A stretch of 64,000 bases of DNA, from positions 62,001 through 126,000 of the forward strand of contig NZ_JADDXU010000020.1 of assembly GCF_015163075.1 (NCBI RefSeq). Reading direction: 5' to 3'. The position numbers and the translations under genes were made by a program. Positions 8,196 through 17,076 of the stretch are shown piece by piece; within the stretch, counting starts at the first letter, position 1; every line of letters begins with the position of its first letter. The notes below the pieces were generated by a model. That model was given only the letters and a program-made list of their open reading frames with translations. It made no database searches and was not told the DNA's origin. The DNA is from Streptomyces justiciae. Lineage in GTDB: Bacteria > Actinomycetota > Actinomycetes > Streptomycetales > Streptomycetaceae.

Positions 8196-8234
8196 GATCA
8201 GCACCTCTTTCGTCACCGGCCGGGTTCCCAGCCG

Positions 8235-8259
8235 GGGTGAGGCGACGCCTCCCGGGTAC
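8235..8259 (+). promoter_or_regulatory. SigB-like promoter for the SRPBCC/molybdoenzyme operon
   Basis: GGGT (8235-8238), 15 bases, then GGGTAC (8254-8259) matches the Streptomyces general-stress SigB consensus GNNTN14-16GGGTAY. Transcription would begin near 8266, giving a leader of about 38 nt before the ATG at 8304, which has its own GGGAGGAA ribosome site. This is a consensus match by eye only. Confidence 0.45.
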
Positions 8260-8303
8260 TCGGCGCCGTGCACGCACGGAACCCGAGGACCAGGGAGGAA
8301 CTC

Positions 8304-8780
8304 ATGAGCACGGTCAAGAAGGCGGTCGAGGTGGAGGTGCCGCTGCACCGCGCGTACAACCAGTGGACCCAGTTCGAGGAGTTCCCGAAGTTCATGGAGG
8401 GCGTCGACGAGGTCACCCAGCTCGACGACCGGCACAACCACTGGACCACCAGCATCGGAGGCGTCCGGCGCGAGTTCGACACGGAGATCGTCGACCAGCT
8501 GCCCGACGACCGGATCACCTGGCGCACCATCGGCGGCGACACCGCGCAGCGCGGCTCGGTCCGCTTCGAGCGGGTGGACGACATGCACACCAAGGTGGAG
8601 CTGACCATGGACGTCGAGCCCAGCGGTATGGCCGAACGGAGCGCGGACGCGCTCGGCATGATCGACCGCCGGGTCTCCGGCGATCTGCGCCGCTTCAAGG
8701 ACTACGTCGAGAGCGGCGCCGAGAGCGGTGGCTGGCGCGGGCGGATCCGCCCCGAGGACCCGGGCATGTCGCCCCTCTGA
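8304..8780 (+). CDS. SRPBCC-family (START/polyketide cyclase-like) protein
   Basis: A 158-residue SRPBCC-fold protein. The opening VEVEVPLHRAYNQWTQFEEF, followed by PKFMEGVDEVTQ, is the first strand and helices typical of cyclase/dehydrase and coenzyme-Q-binding START domains. The C-terminal helix MIDRRVSGDLRRFKDYVE would cap the ligand cavity. It probably binds a hydrophobic ligand; no catalytic residues can be assigned. The start is ATG with GGGAGGAA 6 bases upstream. It is followed 16 bp later by the molybdopterin oxidoreductase gene and preceded by a SigB-like promoter, so a general-stress role is plausible. Confidence 0.87.
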   Translation: MSTVKKAVEVEVPLHRAYNQWTQFEEFPKFMEGVDEVTQLDDRHNHWTTSIGGVRREFDTEIVDQLPDDRITWRTIGGDTAQRGSVRFERVDDMHTKVELTMDVEPSGMAERSADALGMIDRRVSGDLRRFKDYVESGAESGGWRGRIRPEDPGMSPL

Positions 8781-8796
8781 TCAGGGGTCGAGTCTC

Positions 8797-11253
8797 ATGC
8801 ATTCCGAGGTGGACCGGATCGCGCAGCCCTGGGGCGAGCGCACCCCCTACGACCGTGGCGGTACGTGGCCGGTGCGCGTCGACTCGTATCTGGCGCCCGG
8901 TGTCACCGCGGACGGGGTGCGGCGGTGGGTGCCGACGGCATCGCTGCTGCACTCCAACGGGGACGCGATGGACATCGCCGTCGCCGACGGCCGGATCGTC
9001 GGCGTCCGCGGGCGGGCCGGGGACCGGGTCAACCACGGCCGGCTGGGTCCGAAGGACCTGTTCGGCTGGCAGGCCAACCACTCCCCGGACCGCCTGACCA
9101 CCCCGCTGATCAGGGCGGACGGCCACCTCGTCCCCTGCGACTGGGACACGGCCATGGAGCGGATTGTCGCCCGCACCCGGCACCTGCTGGCCGAGCGGGG
9201 ACCCGACGCGCTCGGCTTCTACACCAGCGGCCAGCTGTTCCTGGAGGACTACTACACCCTCGCGGTGATCGCCCGCGCCGGGCTGGGCACGAACCACCTC
9301 GACGGCAACACCCGGCTGTGCACGGCGACCGCCGCCGAGGCGCTGAAGGAGACCTTCGGCTGCGACGGGCAGCCCGCCTCGTACACGGACGTCGACCACG
9401 CCGACGTCATCGCCCTGTTCGGGCACAACATGGCCGAGACCCAGCCGGTGCTGTGGATGCGGGTCCTGGACCGGCTGGCGGGCGGTGACTCGCCGCGGCT
9501 GCTGTGCGTCGACCCGCGTCCCACGCCGGTCGCCCGGCACGCCACCGTCCACCTGGCGCCGCGCTCCGGCACGAACGTGGCCCTGCTGAACGCCCTCCTG
9601 CACGAGATCATCCGCACCGACCGTGTCGACCACGCCTACGTCGACGCCCACACCGTCGGCTACGAGGAACTGGCCGCGCGGGTCGCCGAGTTCACCCCCG
9701 CCCGGGCCGCCGGGATCTGTGACGTACCGGCGCGGAGGATCACCGAGGCGGCCGAACTCCTGGGCGGCGCCGAGCGGTTGCTGTCCACCGTGCTCCAGGG
9801 CGTCTACCAGTCCCACCAGGCGACGGCCGCCGCCTGCCAGGTCAACAACCTCCAGCTGATCCGGGGGATGCTCGGCCGGCCCGGCTGCGGGGTGCTCCAG
9901 ATGAACGGCCAGCCCACCGCCCAGAACACCCGTGAGTGCGGCGCCGACGGCGATCTGCCCGGCTTCCGCAACTGGCAGAACGACGACCATGTCGCCGACC
10001 TCGCCCGGGTCTGGAACGTCGAGCCGTCCCGCATCCCGCACGACGCCCCGCCCACCCCGGCGATGGAGATCTTCGGCAAGGCCGAGGAGGGCGACATACG
10101 GCTGCTGTGGATCTCCGGCACGAATCCGGCGGTGTCCCTGCCGGAACTGCACCGCATCCGCGACATCCTGGGCCGCGACAGCCTGTTCACGGTCGTCCAG
10201 GACCTGTACCTCACCGAGACCGCCCAGTTCGCGGACGTCGTCCTGCCCGCCGCGACCTGGGGCGAGAAGACGGGCACGTTCACCAACACCGACCGCACGG
10301 TCCACCTCTCCGAGAAGGCGGTCGACCCGCCGGGTGACGCCCGCCCGGACCTCGACATCCTGCTGGACTACGCCCGCCGGATGGACTTCCGCGACAAGGA
10401 CGGCGGCCCGCTGATCCCCTGGCACGACCCCGAGTCGGCGTTCCGGGCCTGGCAGGAGTGCAGCCGGGGCCGCCCCTGCGACTACACCGGCCTGACCTAC
10501 GAGCGCCTCCGTACCGCGGGCGGCATCCAGTGGCCCTGCACCAGCGCGTCACCCGACGGCACGGAACGCCTCTACACCGACGGGATCAGCTGGGCCGCGC
10601 CGGAGACCTGCGAGTCGTACGGCAAGCACGTGATGACCGGCGAGTCGATGACGGAGGACGACTACCGCTCGCTCAACCCGGAGGGGAAGGCGGTCCTGAG
10701 GCCGGCGGACTACGACCCGCCGGAGGAACCCACGGACGACGCGTACCCCCTGCAACTGAACACCGGCCGTACCGTCTACCACTTCCACACCCGCACCAAG
10801 ACCGGCCGCGTCCCCCAACTGAACGCCGCCGCCCCCGAGGTGTGGGTGGAGATCTCCGCCGGTGAGGCCTCGCGGCACGACGTGGCGGAGGGCGACCTGG
10901 TCGAGGTCACCAGCCGACGCGGGTCGCTGCGCGGGCGGTTGCGGGTCACCGACATCCGGGACGGCATGGTGTTCGTCCCGTTCCACTACGGCTACTGGGA
11001 CACGGCGGAGGGCGACCGCCCCGGCAAGGACGGCGGCCGAGCGGCGAACGAGACGACACTCACCGACTGGGACCCGGCTTCCAAACAGCCTCTGTTCAAG
11101 ACGGCGGCCGCCCGTCTGACTTTGGTCGAGCGTGCCGGGGAAGAGATCAGCCCGGCCCCCACGACCACAGCCTCGGCCCCGACCGGCCCGTGCAGGGCAC
11201 CGGCTACGACGGGTGGGGCGGCGGCGATGGCGGGGCAGGCCGGTGAGGAGTGA
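8797..11253 (+). CDS. molybdopterin oxidoreductase (NasA/FdhA-like) lacking Fe-S cysteines
   Basis: An 818-residue molybdopterin-dependent oxidoreductase related to assimilatory nitrate reductases and formate dehydrogenases. The Mo-bis-MGD body is complete: DGNTRLCTATAA with the probable Mo-ligand Cys (C175), GQPTAQNTRECGADGDLPGF, FADVVLPAATWGEKTGTFTN, and a C-terminal molybdopterin dinucleotide-binding domain with NTGRTVYHFHTRTKTGR. The N-terminal [4Fe-4S] site, normally CxxCxxxC plus a later Cys, reads S49-LL-H52-SNG-D56 and then HGRLGPK with G84, so no cluster ligand is left. The last roughly 35 residues are a low-complexity Pro/Thr/Ala tail. It probably still binds the cofactor but must receive electrons by another route. 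Confidence 0.88.
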   Translation: MHSEVDRIAQPWGERTPYDRGGTWPVRVDSYLAPGVTADGVRRWVPTASLLHSNGDAMDIAVADGRIVGVRGRAGDRVNHGRLGPKDLFGWQANHSPDRLTTPLIRADGHLVPCDWDTAMERIVARTRHLLAERGPDALGFYTSGQLFLEDYYTLAVIARAGLGTNHLDGNTRLCTATAAEALKETFGCDGQPASYTDVDHADVIALFGHNMAETQPVLWMRVLDRLAGGDSPRLLCVDPRPTPVARHATVHLAPRSGTNVALLNALLHEIIRTDRVDHAYVDAHTVGYEELAARVAEFTPARAAGICDVPARRITEAAELLGGAERLLSTVLQGVYQSHQATAAACQVNNLQLIRGMLGRPGCGVLQMNGQPTAQNTRECGADGDLPGFRNWQNDDHVADLARVWNVEPSRIPHDAPPTPAMEIFGKAEEGDIRLLWISGTNPAVSLPELHRIRDILGRDSLFTVVQDLYLTETAQFADVVLPAATWGEKTGTFTNTDRTVHLSEKAVDPPGDARPDLDILLDYARRMDFRDKDGGPLIPWHDPESAFRAWQECSRGRPCDYTGLTYERLRTAGGIQWPCTSASPDGTERLYTDGISWAAPETCESYGKHVMTGESMTEDDYRSLNPEGKAVLRPADYDPPEEPTDDAYPLQLNTGRTVYHFHTRTKTGRVPQLNAAAPEVWVEISAGEASRHDVAEGDLVEVTSRRGSLRGRLRVTDIRDGMVFVPFHYGYWDTAEGDRPGKDGGRAANETTLTDWDPASKQPLFKTAAARLTLVERAGEEISPAPTTTASAPTGPCRAPATTGGAAAMAGQAGEE

Positions 11254-11285
11254 GAAGGCTCAGGACCGCACCGGGCAGTACGGGC

Positions 11286-11717
11286 TCAGGGCCACACCAG
11301 GCAGTACGGCTGATGCCCCGCCTCGTGCAGCCGATGGCTGAAGTCCTGCCACTCGTGCAGCAGCTGGTACACGTTGAACGCGTCCCGCGGGCCGCCCCGG
11401 TCCGGGACCGTCGACCAGATGAACGCCGCCGCGCCCACCGCCTCCTCGCCGATGCCGCGCAGCGGGTCGACGACCGTCATGGGGAGCTTGACCACGGCGT
11501 AGTCGGGGTGCAGGACGACCAGTTCCAGCGGGGGCACCTTGTGCAGCGGGACGCCCTCTATGCCGGTGAGGACCATCGCGGCCATCGTCTCCGGCTTGAT
11601 CTTGGTGAACATGCCGTTCATGCCGAGCTCGTCGCCGCCGAGTTCCTCGGGGCGCATCGAGATCGGGACGCGGGCCGCGGTCGCGCCGTCGGGCGCGCCG
11701 AAGTACTTGTACGTCAC
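11286..11717 (-). CDS. conserved hypothetical protein (about 143 aa)
   Basis: I do not recognise a named domain. The frame from GTG 11717 encodes about 143 residues beginning VTYKYFGAPDG, with a conserved-looking core (LGMNGMFTKIKPETMAAMVL, then DPLRGIGEEAVGAAAFIWST) and the C-terminus EAGHQPYCLVWP. It is compact, soluble and has no signal peptide. A GTG two codons upstream is equally possible; neither has a strong RBS. It lies between the molybdoenzyme and hemL, transcribed away from hemL. Codon use is typical of the chromosome, so the gene is very likely real. Confidence 0.7.
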   Translation of the reverse strand: MTYKYFGAPDGATAARVPISMRPEELGGDELGMNGMFTKIKPETMAAMVLTGIEGVPLHKVPPLELVVLHPDYAVVKLPMTVVDPLRGIGEEAVGAAAFIWSTVPDRGGPRDAFNVYQLLHEWQDFSHRLHEAGHQPYCLVWP

Positions 11718-12210
11718 CCCCACCCGACCACCATTCCTGCTCCCCGCCCTCAGCCGATCGATCCGACGTTCGATACGTCGCTCGTCCGCCTCTGACTCAC
11801 TCGGTACGCGTGCCGCTTCCGCGGCTTCCTCCGCGTCGCGTCGGTGCCTTCCCCGCCGGGCACGTCGAGGACCCAGGTCATCAGTCCCCTCGCCCAGTCC
11901 GCCACCGCGATGCATATCTCCACCCGACTGCTTTTCTAGGACGCGTGGCCCCCGCCGCGCAACCCGATCATCGTGTCAGTGACCTCCCCCACGGCCGCCC
12001 GCCGAAACGTGCGTTGAAACACCTGTCCGCAGGATCCTCACAAGGATCTTCGCGGCCTGTCGAACACCACGGGCCGTACGAGCTGTGTGTATCAGCACCC
12101 AGTTTCGCAGATGCCACCGCACCTCAGCCCGCGGTCGCCCGGGGTCGCTGGCCTACCCTGAGGAGGAAAGTCGGCAACCGGAGTCCGAGAAGTCGGAGAA
12201 GTCGCAGGTC
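11718..12210. other. intergenic region upstream of hemL
   Basis: No convincing gene lies in these 493 bases. It must hold the divergent promoters of the 143-residue protein and hemL. Near 12157 there is TACCCT, a possible -10, followed by a purine-rich GAGGAGGAAAG that is too far (about 40 nt) from the hemL ATG to serve as its RBS, and a repeated GTCGGAGAAGTCG-type stretch. A short direct repeat of AGGATC occurs near 12032-12048. I could not identify an operator. Confidence 0.4.
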
Positions 12211-13530
12211 ATGAGCGAAACGCCCTATTCATACGATGCGCCTGCCTCACAGGCCCTGTTCGACCGTGCGGCCGCTGTCACACCAGGCGGCGTGAACTCC
12301 CCGGTGCGCGCCTTCCGCGCCGTCGGCGGCACGCCCCGGTTCATGGTGTCCGGCAAGGGGGCCTATCTGACCGACGCCGACGGACGCGAGTACGTCGACC
12401 TCGTCTGCTCCTGGGGGCCGATGATCCTCGGGCACTCCCACCCGGACGTGATCGCCGCCGTGCAGGACGCCGTCTCGCGCGGCACCTCCTTCGGCACGCC
12501 CGGTGAGGGCGAGGTCGCGCTCGCCGAGGAGATGGTCGACCGCATCGAGCCGCTCGAGCAGGTGCGGCTCGTGTCGAGCGGGACCGAAGCCACCATGTCG
12601 GCCATCCGCCTCGCCCGTGGGTTCACCCGGCGCACCAAGGTCATCAAGTTCGCCGGCTGCTACCACGGTCACGTCGACTCGCTCCTCGCCGCCGCCGGCT
12701 CCGGCGTCGCCACCTTCGCGCTGCCCGACACCCCCGGCGTCACCGGCGCCCAGGCCGGCGACACCATCGTGCTGCCGTACAACGACCTCGAAGCCGTCCA
12801 GGAGGCCTTCCACCGGCACCCCGGCGAGATCGCCTGCGTGATCACGGAGGCCTCGCCCGGCAACATGGGCGTCGTCCCGCCGCGGCCCGGCTTCAACCAG
12901 GGGCTCAAGGACGCCTGCTCCAAGAACGGCGCCCTCTACATCTCCGACGAGGTCATGACCGGCTTCCGTACCAGCCGCGCCGGGTGGTACGGCATCGACG
13001 GCGTCCGCCCCGACCTCATGACCTTCGGCAAGGTCATGGGCGGCGGCTTCCCCGCCGCCGCCTTCGGTGGGCGCGCCGACGTCATGGCCCACCTCGCCCC
13101 CGCCGGGCCCGTCTACCAGGCCGGCACCCTCTCCGGGAACCCGGTCGCCACCGCCGCCGGTCTCGCCCAGCTGCGGCTGCTCGACGAGGCGGCGTACGAC
13201 AAGGTCAACGCCGTGTCCACGCAGATCCAGGCGCTCGTCACCGAGGCGCTCGCCAAGGAGGGCGTCGCGCACCGGTTGCAGACCGCCTCCAACATGTTCT
13301 CCGTCTTCTTCACCGACCGTGAGGTGCGCGACTACGAGGACGCCAAGAAGCAGGAGTCGTTCCGCTTCACCGCGTTCTTCCACTCGATGCTGGCGCAGGG
13401 CGTCTACCTTCCGCCCTCGTCCTTCGAGTCGTGGTTCGTGTCGACCGCCCACGACGAGCAGGCGGTTCAGAAGATCGCCGACGCCCTTCCGGCGGCGGCC
13501 CGTGCGGCAGCGGAGGCCACGGCAGCATGA
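12211..13530 (+). CDS. hemL: glutamate-1-semialdehyde 2,1-aminomutase
   Basis: A 439-residue PLP enzyme of aminotransferase class III. It converts glutamate-1-semialdehyde to 5-aminolevulinate, the committed haem and corrin precursor in the C5 pathway. Signatures are PGGVNSPVRAF at the N-terminus, LVSSGTEATMSAIRLARG, ISDEVMTGFR, and the Schiff-base lysine K274 in MTFGKVMGGGFPAAAFGG. The length is normal. I took ATG 12211; the in-frame sequence upstream (SEKSEKSQV) has no usable start. Its stop overlaps the next gene's ATG (ATGA). The downstream genes mature cytochromes c, so haem supply and haem use are clustered here. Confidence 0.97.
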   Translation: MSETPYSYDAPASQALFDRAAAVTPGGVNSPVRAFRAVGGTPRFMVSGKGAYLTDADGREYVDLVCSWGPMILGHSHPDVIAAVQDAVSRGTSFGTPGEGEVALAEEMVDRIEPLEQVRLVSSGTEATMSAIRLARGFTRRTKVIKFAGCYHGHVDSLLAAAGSGVATFALPDTPGVTGAQAGDTIVLPYNDLEAVQEAFHRHPGEIACVITEASPGNMGVVPPRPGFNQGLKDACSKNGALYISDEVMTGFRTSRAGWYGIDGVRPDLMTFGKVMGGGFPAAAFGGRADVMAHLAPAGPVYQAGTLSGNPVATAAGLAQLRLLDEAAYDKVNAVSTQIQALVTEALAKEGVAHRLQTASNMFSVFFTDREVRDYEDAKKQESFRFTAFFHSMLAQGVYLPPSSFESWFVSTAHDEQAVQKIADALPAAARAAAEATAA

Positions 13531-14210
13531 CGAGCAGCACTGACATCACCGTCGTCCACGTCATGCGGCACGGCGAGGTCGCCAACCCGGACGGCATCCT
13601 CTACGGCCGCCTCGCCGGGTACCACCTCTCCGAGCTGGGCCGGCAGATGGCCGACCGGGTCGCCGAGCACCTGTCCTCGCGGGACGTGACGTACGTCTGC
13701 GCGTCCCCGCTGGAGCGGGCGCAGGAGACCGCCACGCCGATCGCCAAGGCGCACGGCCTCGACCTCGCGACCGACGAGCGGCTCATCGAGGCCGACAACG
13801 TCTTCCAGGGCAAGACCTTCGGCGTCGGCGACGGCGCGCTGAAGAACCCCGACAACTGGAAGCACCTCGTCAACCCCTTCAAGCCGTCGTGGGGTGAGCC
13901 GTACGTCGACCAGGTCGTCCGCATGATGGGGGCGCTGGACGCGGCGAAGGACGCGGCGCGGGGGCACGAGGCCGTGCTCGTCAGTCACCAACTGCCGATC
14001 TGGATCGTCCGGTCGTACGTCGAGCGCCGCCGACTCTGGCACGACCCACGCAAGCGCCAGTGCACGCTCGCCTCCCTGACGACGTTCACGTACCAGGGCG
14101 ACAAGATCGTGTCCGTGGGCTACAGCGAGCCGGCGATCGACCTCGTCCCGGCGCACCTGCGCGCGGGCGCGAAGCCGGTGAAGGGCAAGGACAAGGCCTT
14201 CGGGGCCTGA
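13527..14210 (+). CDS. histidine phosphatase (phosphoglycerate mutase-like) family protein
   Basis: A 227-residue histidine phosphatase. The phospho-acceptor motif is VMRHGEV (13-19, with RHG 14-16). The second conserved basic residue is in SPLERAQETATPIA, and the second active-site His is in VLVSHQLPIW. Substrates in this superfamily range from phosphosugars to phosphoproteins and cannot be read from the sequence. The C-terminus is an Ala/Lys-rich tail. It is coupled to hemL by a 4-bp ATGA overlap, and the same order is kept beside hemL in other streptomycetes as I recall. Confidence 0.9.
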   Translation: MTSSTDITVVHVMRHGEVANPDGILYGRLAGYHLSELGRQMADRVAEHLSSRDVTYVCASPLERAQETATPIAKAHGLDLATDERLIEADNVFQGKTFGVGDGALKNPDNWKHLVNPFKPSWGEPYVDQVVRMMGALDAAKDAARGHEAVLVSHQLPIWIVRSYVERRRLWHDPRKRQCTLASLTTFTYQGDKIVSVGYSEPAIDLVPAHLRAGAKPVKGKDKAFGA

Positions 14211-14321
14211 GTTCCGCTGGGGGCGGTCTGTTACGTAATCGCGAAAAAACAGACGGAACGTCTCCGTTCGTCCCGTCCTCTGAATGGGTGACCACCAGAG
14301 AACGTGACGAACGGGGATGCC

Positions 14322-15587
14322 ATGCGCACTCTCACCCGCAGGGGAGCCATCGGACTCGGCGTCGGGGGTGCCGCCGCTGTCGGACTCGCGGGGTGCGGCA
14401 CCCTCACGTCGTCAGACGGGCCGAGCCCGGCCTCGGGTTCCACCACCGGCGGCAACAAACCCGGCAAGAAGACCCCCAGCGCCCGCCCCATCGGCGACGG
14501 CTCCACCTCGTACACCGGCAAGCAGCCCGGCCAGCCCGCCAAGCCCGAGCCGCTGGAGCCGGGGCAGACCCCGCCGCAGTTCGTCGTCTTCTCCTGGGAC
14601 GGGGCGGGCGAGGTCGGCAACGGTCTCTTCCCGCGCTTCCTCGACCTCGCCAAGGAGCACGGCGTCCACATGACCTTCTTCCTCTCCGGGCTGTACCTCC
14701 TGCCCGAGTCGAAGAAGCGGCTCTACGACCCGCCCAACAACCCCGTCGGCGCCTCCGACATCGGCTACCTCACCGACGAGCACGTCAAGGCCACTCTCAC
14801 CAACGTCCGCCGCGCCTGGCTCGAGGGCCACGAGATCGGCACCCACTTCAACGGCCACTTCTGCGGCGGCTACGGCAGCGTCGGCAACTGGACGCCCCAG
14901 CAGTGGCGCAGTGAGATCGACCAGGCCAAGGCCTTCGTGAAGGAGTGGCGGACGAACACCGGGTGGACCGATCTGCCGGCGCTTCCCTTCGACTACGAGA
15001 AGGAGCTCGTCGGGGGTCGTACACCCTGTCTCCTCGGGCAGGACAACCTGCTGCCCACCGCGAAGGAACTCGGCTGGCGCTACGACGCCTCCTCGCCCGG
15101 CGGGCGGCAGGTGTGGCCGGAGAAGAAGGGCGGGCTGTGGGATCTGCCGCTCCAGCAGATCCCGTTCCCCGGGCGCAGCTTCGAGGTCCTCTCGATGGAC
15201 TACAACATGCTCGCCAACCAGTCGGTCAACTCCACCAACGCGCCCAGCTACAACTACCCGGCCTGGCGCAAGCAGTCCGCCGAAGCGTACATATCCGGCT
15301 TCAAGCGGGCATACGAGACGAACCGCGCCCCCTTCTTCATCGGCAACCACTTCGAGCACTGGAACGGCGGCATCTACATGGACGCCGTCGAGCAGGCCCT
15401 GAAGCACATCGCCGCGGAGAAGGAGAAGGGCGAGGACGTACGCCTCGTCTCCTTCCGGCAGTTCGTCGACTGGATGGACGTGCAGAAGCCCGAGGTGCTG
15501 GAGAAGCTGCGCGGTCTGGACGTCGGTCAGGCGCCCGTCGGCGGCTGGGCTTCGTACATGAAGGACGCCTCTGTGAACGCCGCCTGA
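14322..15587 (+). CDS. secreted lipoprotein with polysaccharide-deacetylase-like fold
   Basis: A 421-residue exported lipoprotein. The N-terminus has a twin arginine (LTRRGAIG), a hydrophobic stretch and a lipobox GLAGC (C25), so it is probably Tat-exported and lipidated. A Gly/Ser/Lys/Pro linker follows. The body starts PQFVVFSWDGAGE (about 87-99), then MTFFLSGLYL, EGHEIGTHFNGHF, and later FFIGNHFEHWN, which matches NodB-type deacetylase motifs in order, with SWDG replacing TFDDG. It may act on cell-wall or extracellular polymers. I took ATG 14322 rather than GTG six codons upstream because GGGG lies just before it. It lies between the phosphatase and resA. Confidence 0.82.
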   Translation: MRTLTRRGAIGLGVGGAAAVGLAGCGTLTSSDGPSPASGSTTGGNKPGKKTPSARPIGDGSTSYTGKQPGQPAKPEPLEPGQTPPQFVVFSWDGAGEVGNGLFPRFLDLAKEHGVHMTFFLSGLYLLPESKKRLYDPPNNPVGASDIGYLTDEHVKATLTNVRRAWLEGHEIGTHFNGHFCGGYGSVGNWTPQQWRSEIDQAKAFVKEWRTNTGWTDLPALPFDYEKELVGGRTPCLLGQDNLLPTAKELGWRYDASSPGGRQVWPEKKGGLWDLPLQQIPFPGRSFEVLSMDYNMLANQSVNSTNAPSYNYPAWRKQSAEAYISGFKRAYETNRAPFFIGNHFEHWNGGIYMDAVEQALKHIAAEKEKGEDVRLVSFRQFVDWMDVQKPEVLEKLRGLDVGQAPVGGWASYMKDASVNAA

Positions 15588-15653
15588 TATGCGGGTTTCC
15601 GCCCCCGAGGGGGGTGCGCAAGATCCCCAGAACGGGCATGCGAAACTTTTCAC

Positions 15654-16286
15654 ATGAGTGCCGCCAGCAGCGCTTTCCAGCGCCCGAACCGCACCAAGCG
15701 CACCCGCCGTCGCGCCGTCCTGCTGACCGCGACAGCGGCGGCCGCCGCGCTGACCGTCACCGCGTGCAGCTCCGGCGGAGTGTCGGGGGGTGGCGGCGAC
15801 ACCAACTTCGTGACCGGCAACAACGGCGTCGACACCGTCGCCCAGGGCAAGCGGACCACGGCGCCCGAGCTGTCCGGCAAGACCATCGACGGCAAGAGCC
15901 TGTCCACCGCCGACTACAAGGGCAAGGTCCTCGTCCTCAACGTCTGGGGCTCCTGGTGCTCGCCCTGCCGGGCCGAGGCGAAGAACCTCCAGACCGTCTA
16001 CGACCAGGTCAAGGGCCAGGGCGTCGAGTTCGTCGGCCTCAACACCCGCGACGCCAGCACCACCCTCGCGAAGTCCTTCGAGAAGGAGTTCGGGATCACC
16101 TACCCGAGCCTCTTCGACCCGACCGGCAAGCAGATGCTCCGCTTCAAGAAGGGCACGCTCAACCCGCAGCTGATCCCCTCCACGCTCGTCATCGACCGCG
16201 ACGGCAAGATCGCCGCCCGCGCGCTCCAGGCGCTCAGCGAGGACACGCTGCTCGGCATGATCAAGCCCGTCCTCGCGGAGAAGTGA
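15654..16286 (+). CDS. resA: ResA/TlpA-like thiol-disulfide oxidoreductase lipoprotein
   Basis: A 210-residue extracytoplasmic thioredoxin. A basic N-terminus and hydrophobic helix end in the lipobox VTAC (C38). The thioredoxin domain has VWGSWCSPCRAEAKNL with the redox pair WCSPC (101-105) and the cis-Pro region LIPSTLVIDRDG. ResA/CcsX proteins reduce the haem-binding CxxCH cysteines of apocytochrome c before haem attachment. It is followed after 1 bp by ccdA, which supplies its electrons, then resB and ccsB, a complete system II cytochrome c maturation set. The ATG has no clear RBS. Confidence 0.92.
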   Translation: MSAASSAFQRPNRTKRTRRRAVLLTATAAAAALTVTACSSGGVSGGGGDTNFVTGNNGVDTVAQGKRTTAPELSGKTIDGKSLSTADYKGKVLVLNVWGSWCSPCRAEAKNLQTVYDQVKGQGVEFVGLNTRDASTTLAKSFEKEFGITYPSLFDPTGKQMLRFKKGTLNPQLIPSTLVIDRDGKIAARALQALSEDTLLGMIKPVLAEK

Positions 16287-16287
16287 C

Positions 16288-17073
16288 GTGAGCGCAGCCG
16301 TCACCGGAGTGACCACGCTCGCCGCCGGGGTGGGGCAGAACGACACCGTGATGAGCGGCGCCCTGCTGCTCGCGCTGCCGGTCGCCCTGCTCGGCGGGCT
16401 CGTCTCCTTCTTCTCCCCCTGCGTCCTGCCGCTGGTCCCCGGCTATCTGTCGTACGTCACCGGCGTCAGCGGCACCGATCTCGCCGAGGCCCGGCGCGGG
16501 CGGATGGCCGCCGGTGCCTCCCTGTTCGTCCTCGGCTTCACCGTGGTGTTCGTCTCCGGCGGGGCACTGTTCGGCTACTTCGGACAGACCCTCCAGGAGG
16601 AGCGGGACGTCCTGTCCAAGGTGCTCGGCGTCCTCATGATCCTCATGGGCGTGTTCTTCATGGGCATGATGCCCTGGCTCACCCAGCGCGAGTTCCGCTT
16701 CCACACCAAGCCCGCCACCGGACTCGCCGGCGCCCCCCTCCTCGGCGCCCTGTTCGGCATCGGCTGGACGCCCTGCATCGGACCGACCCTGTCCTCGGTG
16801 CAGACGCTCGCCATGCAGGACGGCAGCGCCCTGCGCGGCGCCATCCTGACCGTCGCCTACTGCCTCGGCCTCGGTGTCCCCTTCGTGCTCGCTGCCGTAG
16901 CCTTCCGCAAGGCGCTCGGCGCCTTCGCCTGGGTCAAGCAGCACTACGTCTGGGTGATGCGCATCGGCGGCACGATGATGATCCTGACCGGTGTCCTGCT
17001 GCTGACCGGCGCGTGGGACAGCATCGTGCAGGAGATGCAGGCCTGGTCCAACGGATTCACTGTGGGGATCTGA
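16288..17073 (+). CDS. ccdA: cytochrome c biogenesis protein CcdA (DsbD transmembrane domain)
   Basis: A 261-residue polytopic membrane protein with about six helices. The two conserved Cys-Pro sites are FFSPCVLPL (about 42-50) and GWTPCIGPT (about 158-166), which form the membrane-embedded disulfide that relays electrons from cytoplasmic thioredoxin to ResA. The N-terminal region of about 25 residues is longer than in minimal CcdA and is probably exposed outside. The start is GTG 16288, 1 bp after the resA stop. Next gene is resB after 3 bp. Confidence 0.95.
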   Translation: MSAAVTGVTTLAAGVGQNDTVMSGALLLALPVALLGGLVSFFSPCVLPLVPGYLSYVTGVSGTDLAEARRGRMAAGASLFVLGFTVVFVSGGALFGYFGQTLQEERDVLSKVLGVLMILMGVFFMGMMPWLTQREFRFHTKPATGLAGAPLLGALFGIGWTPCIGPTLSSVQTLAMQDGSALRGAILTVAYCLGLGVPFVLAAVAFRKALGAFAWVKQHYVWVMRIGGTMMILTGVLLLTGAWDSIVQEMQAWSNGFTVGI

Positions 17074-17076
17074 TCG

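Noticed and set aside
11718..12210. Possible small gene upstream of hemL (about 134 aa plus-strand frame)
   Set aside because: Arg/Pro-rich translation without a domain and no Shine-Dalgarno sequence; interpreted as a leader and promoter region.
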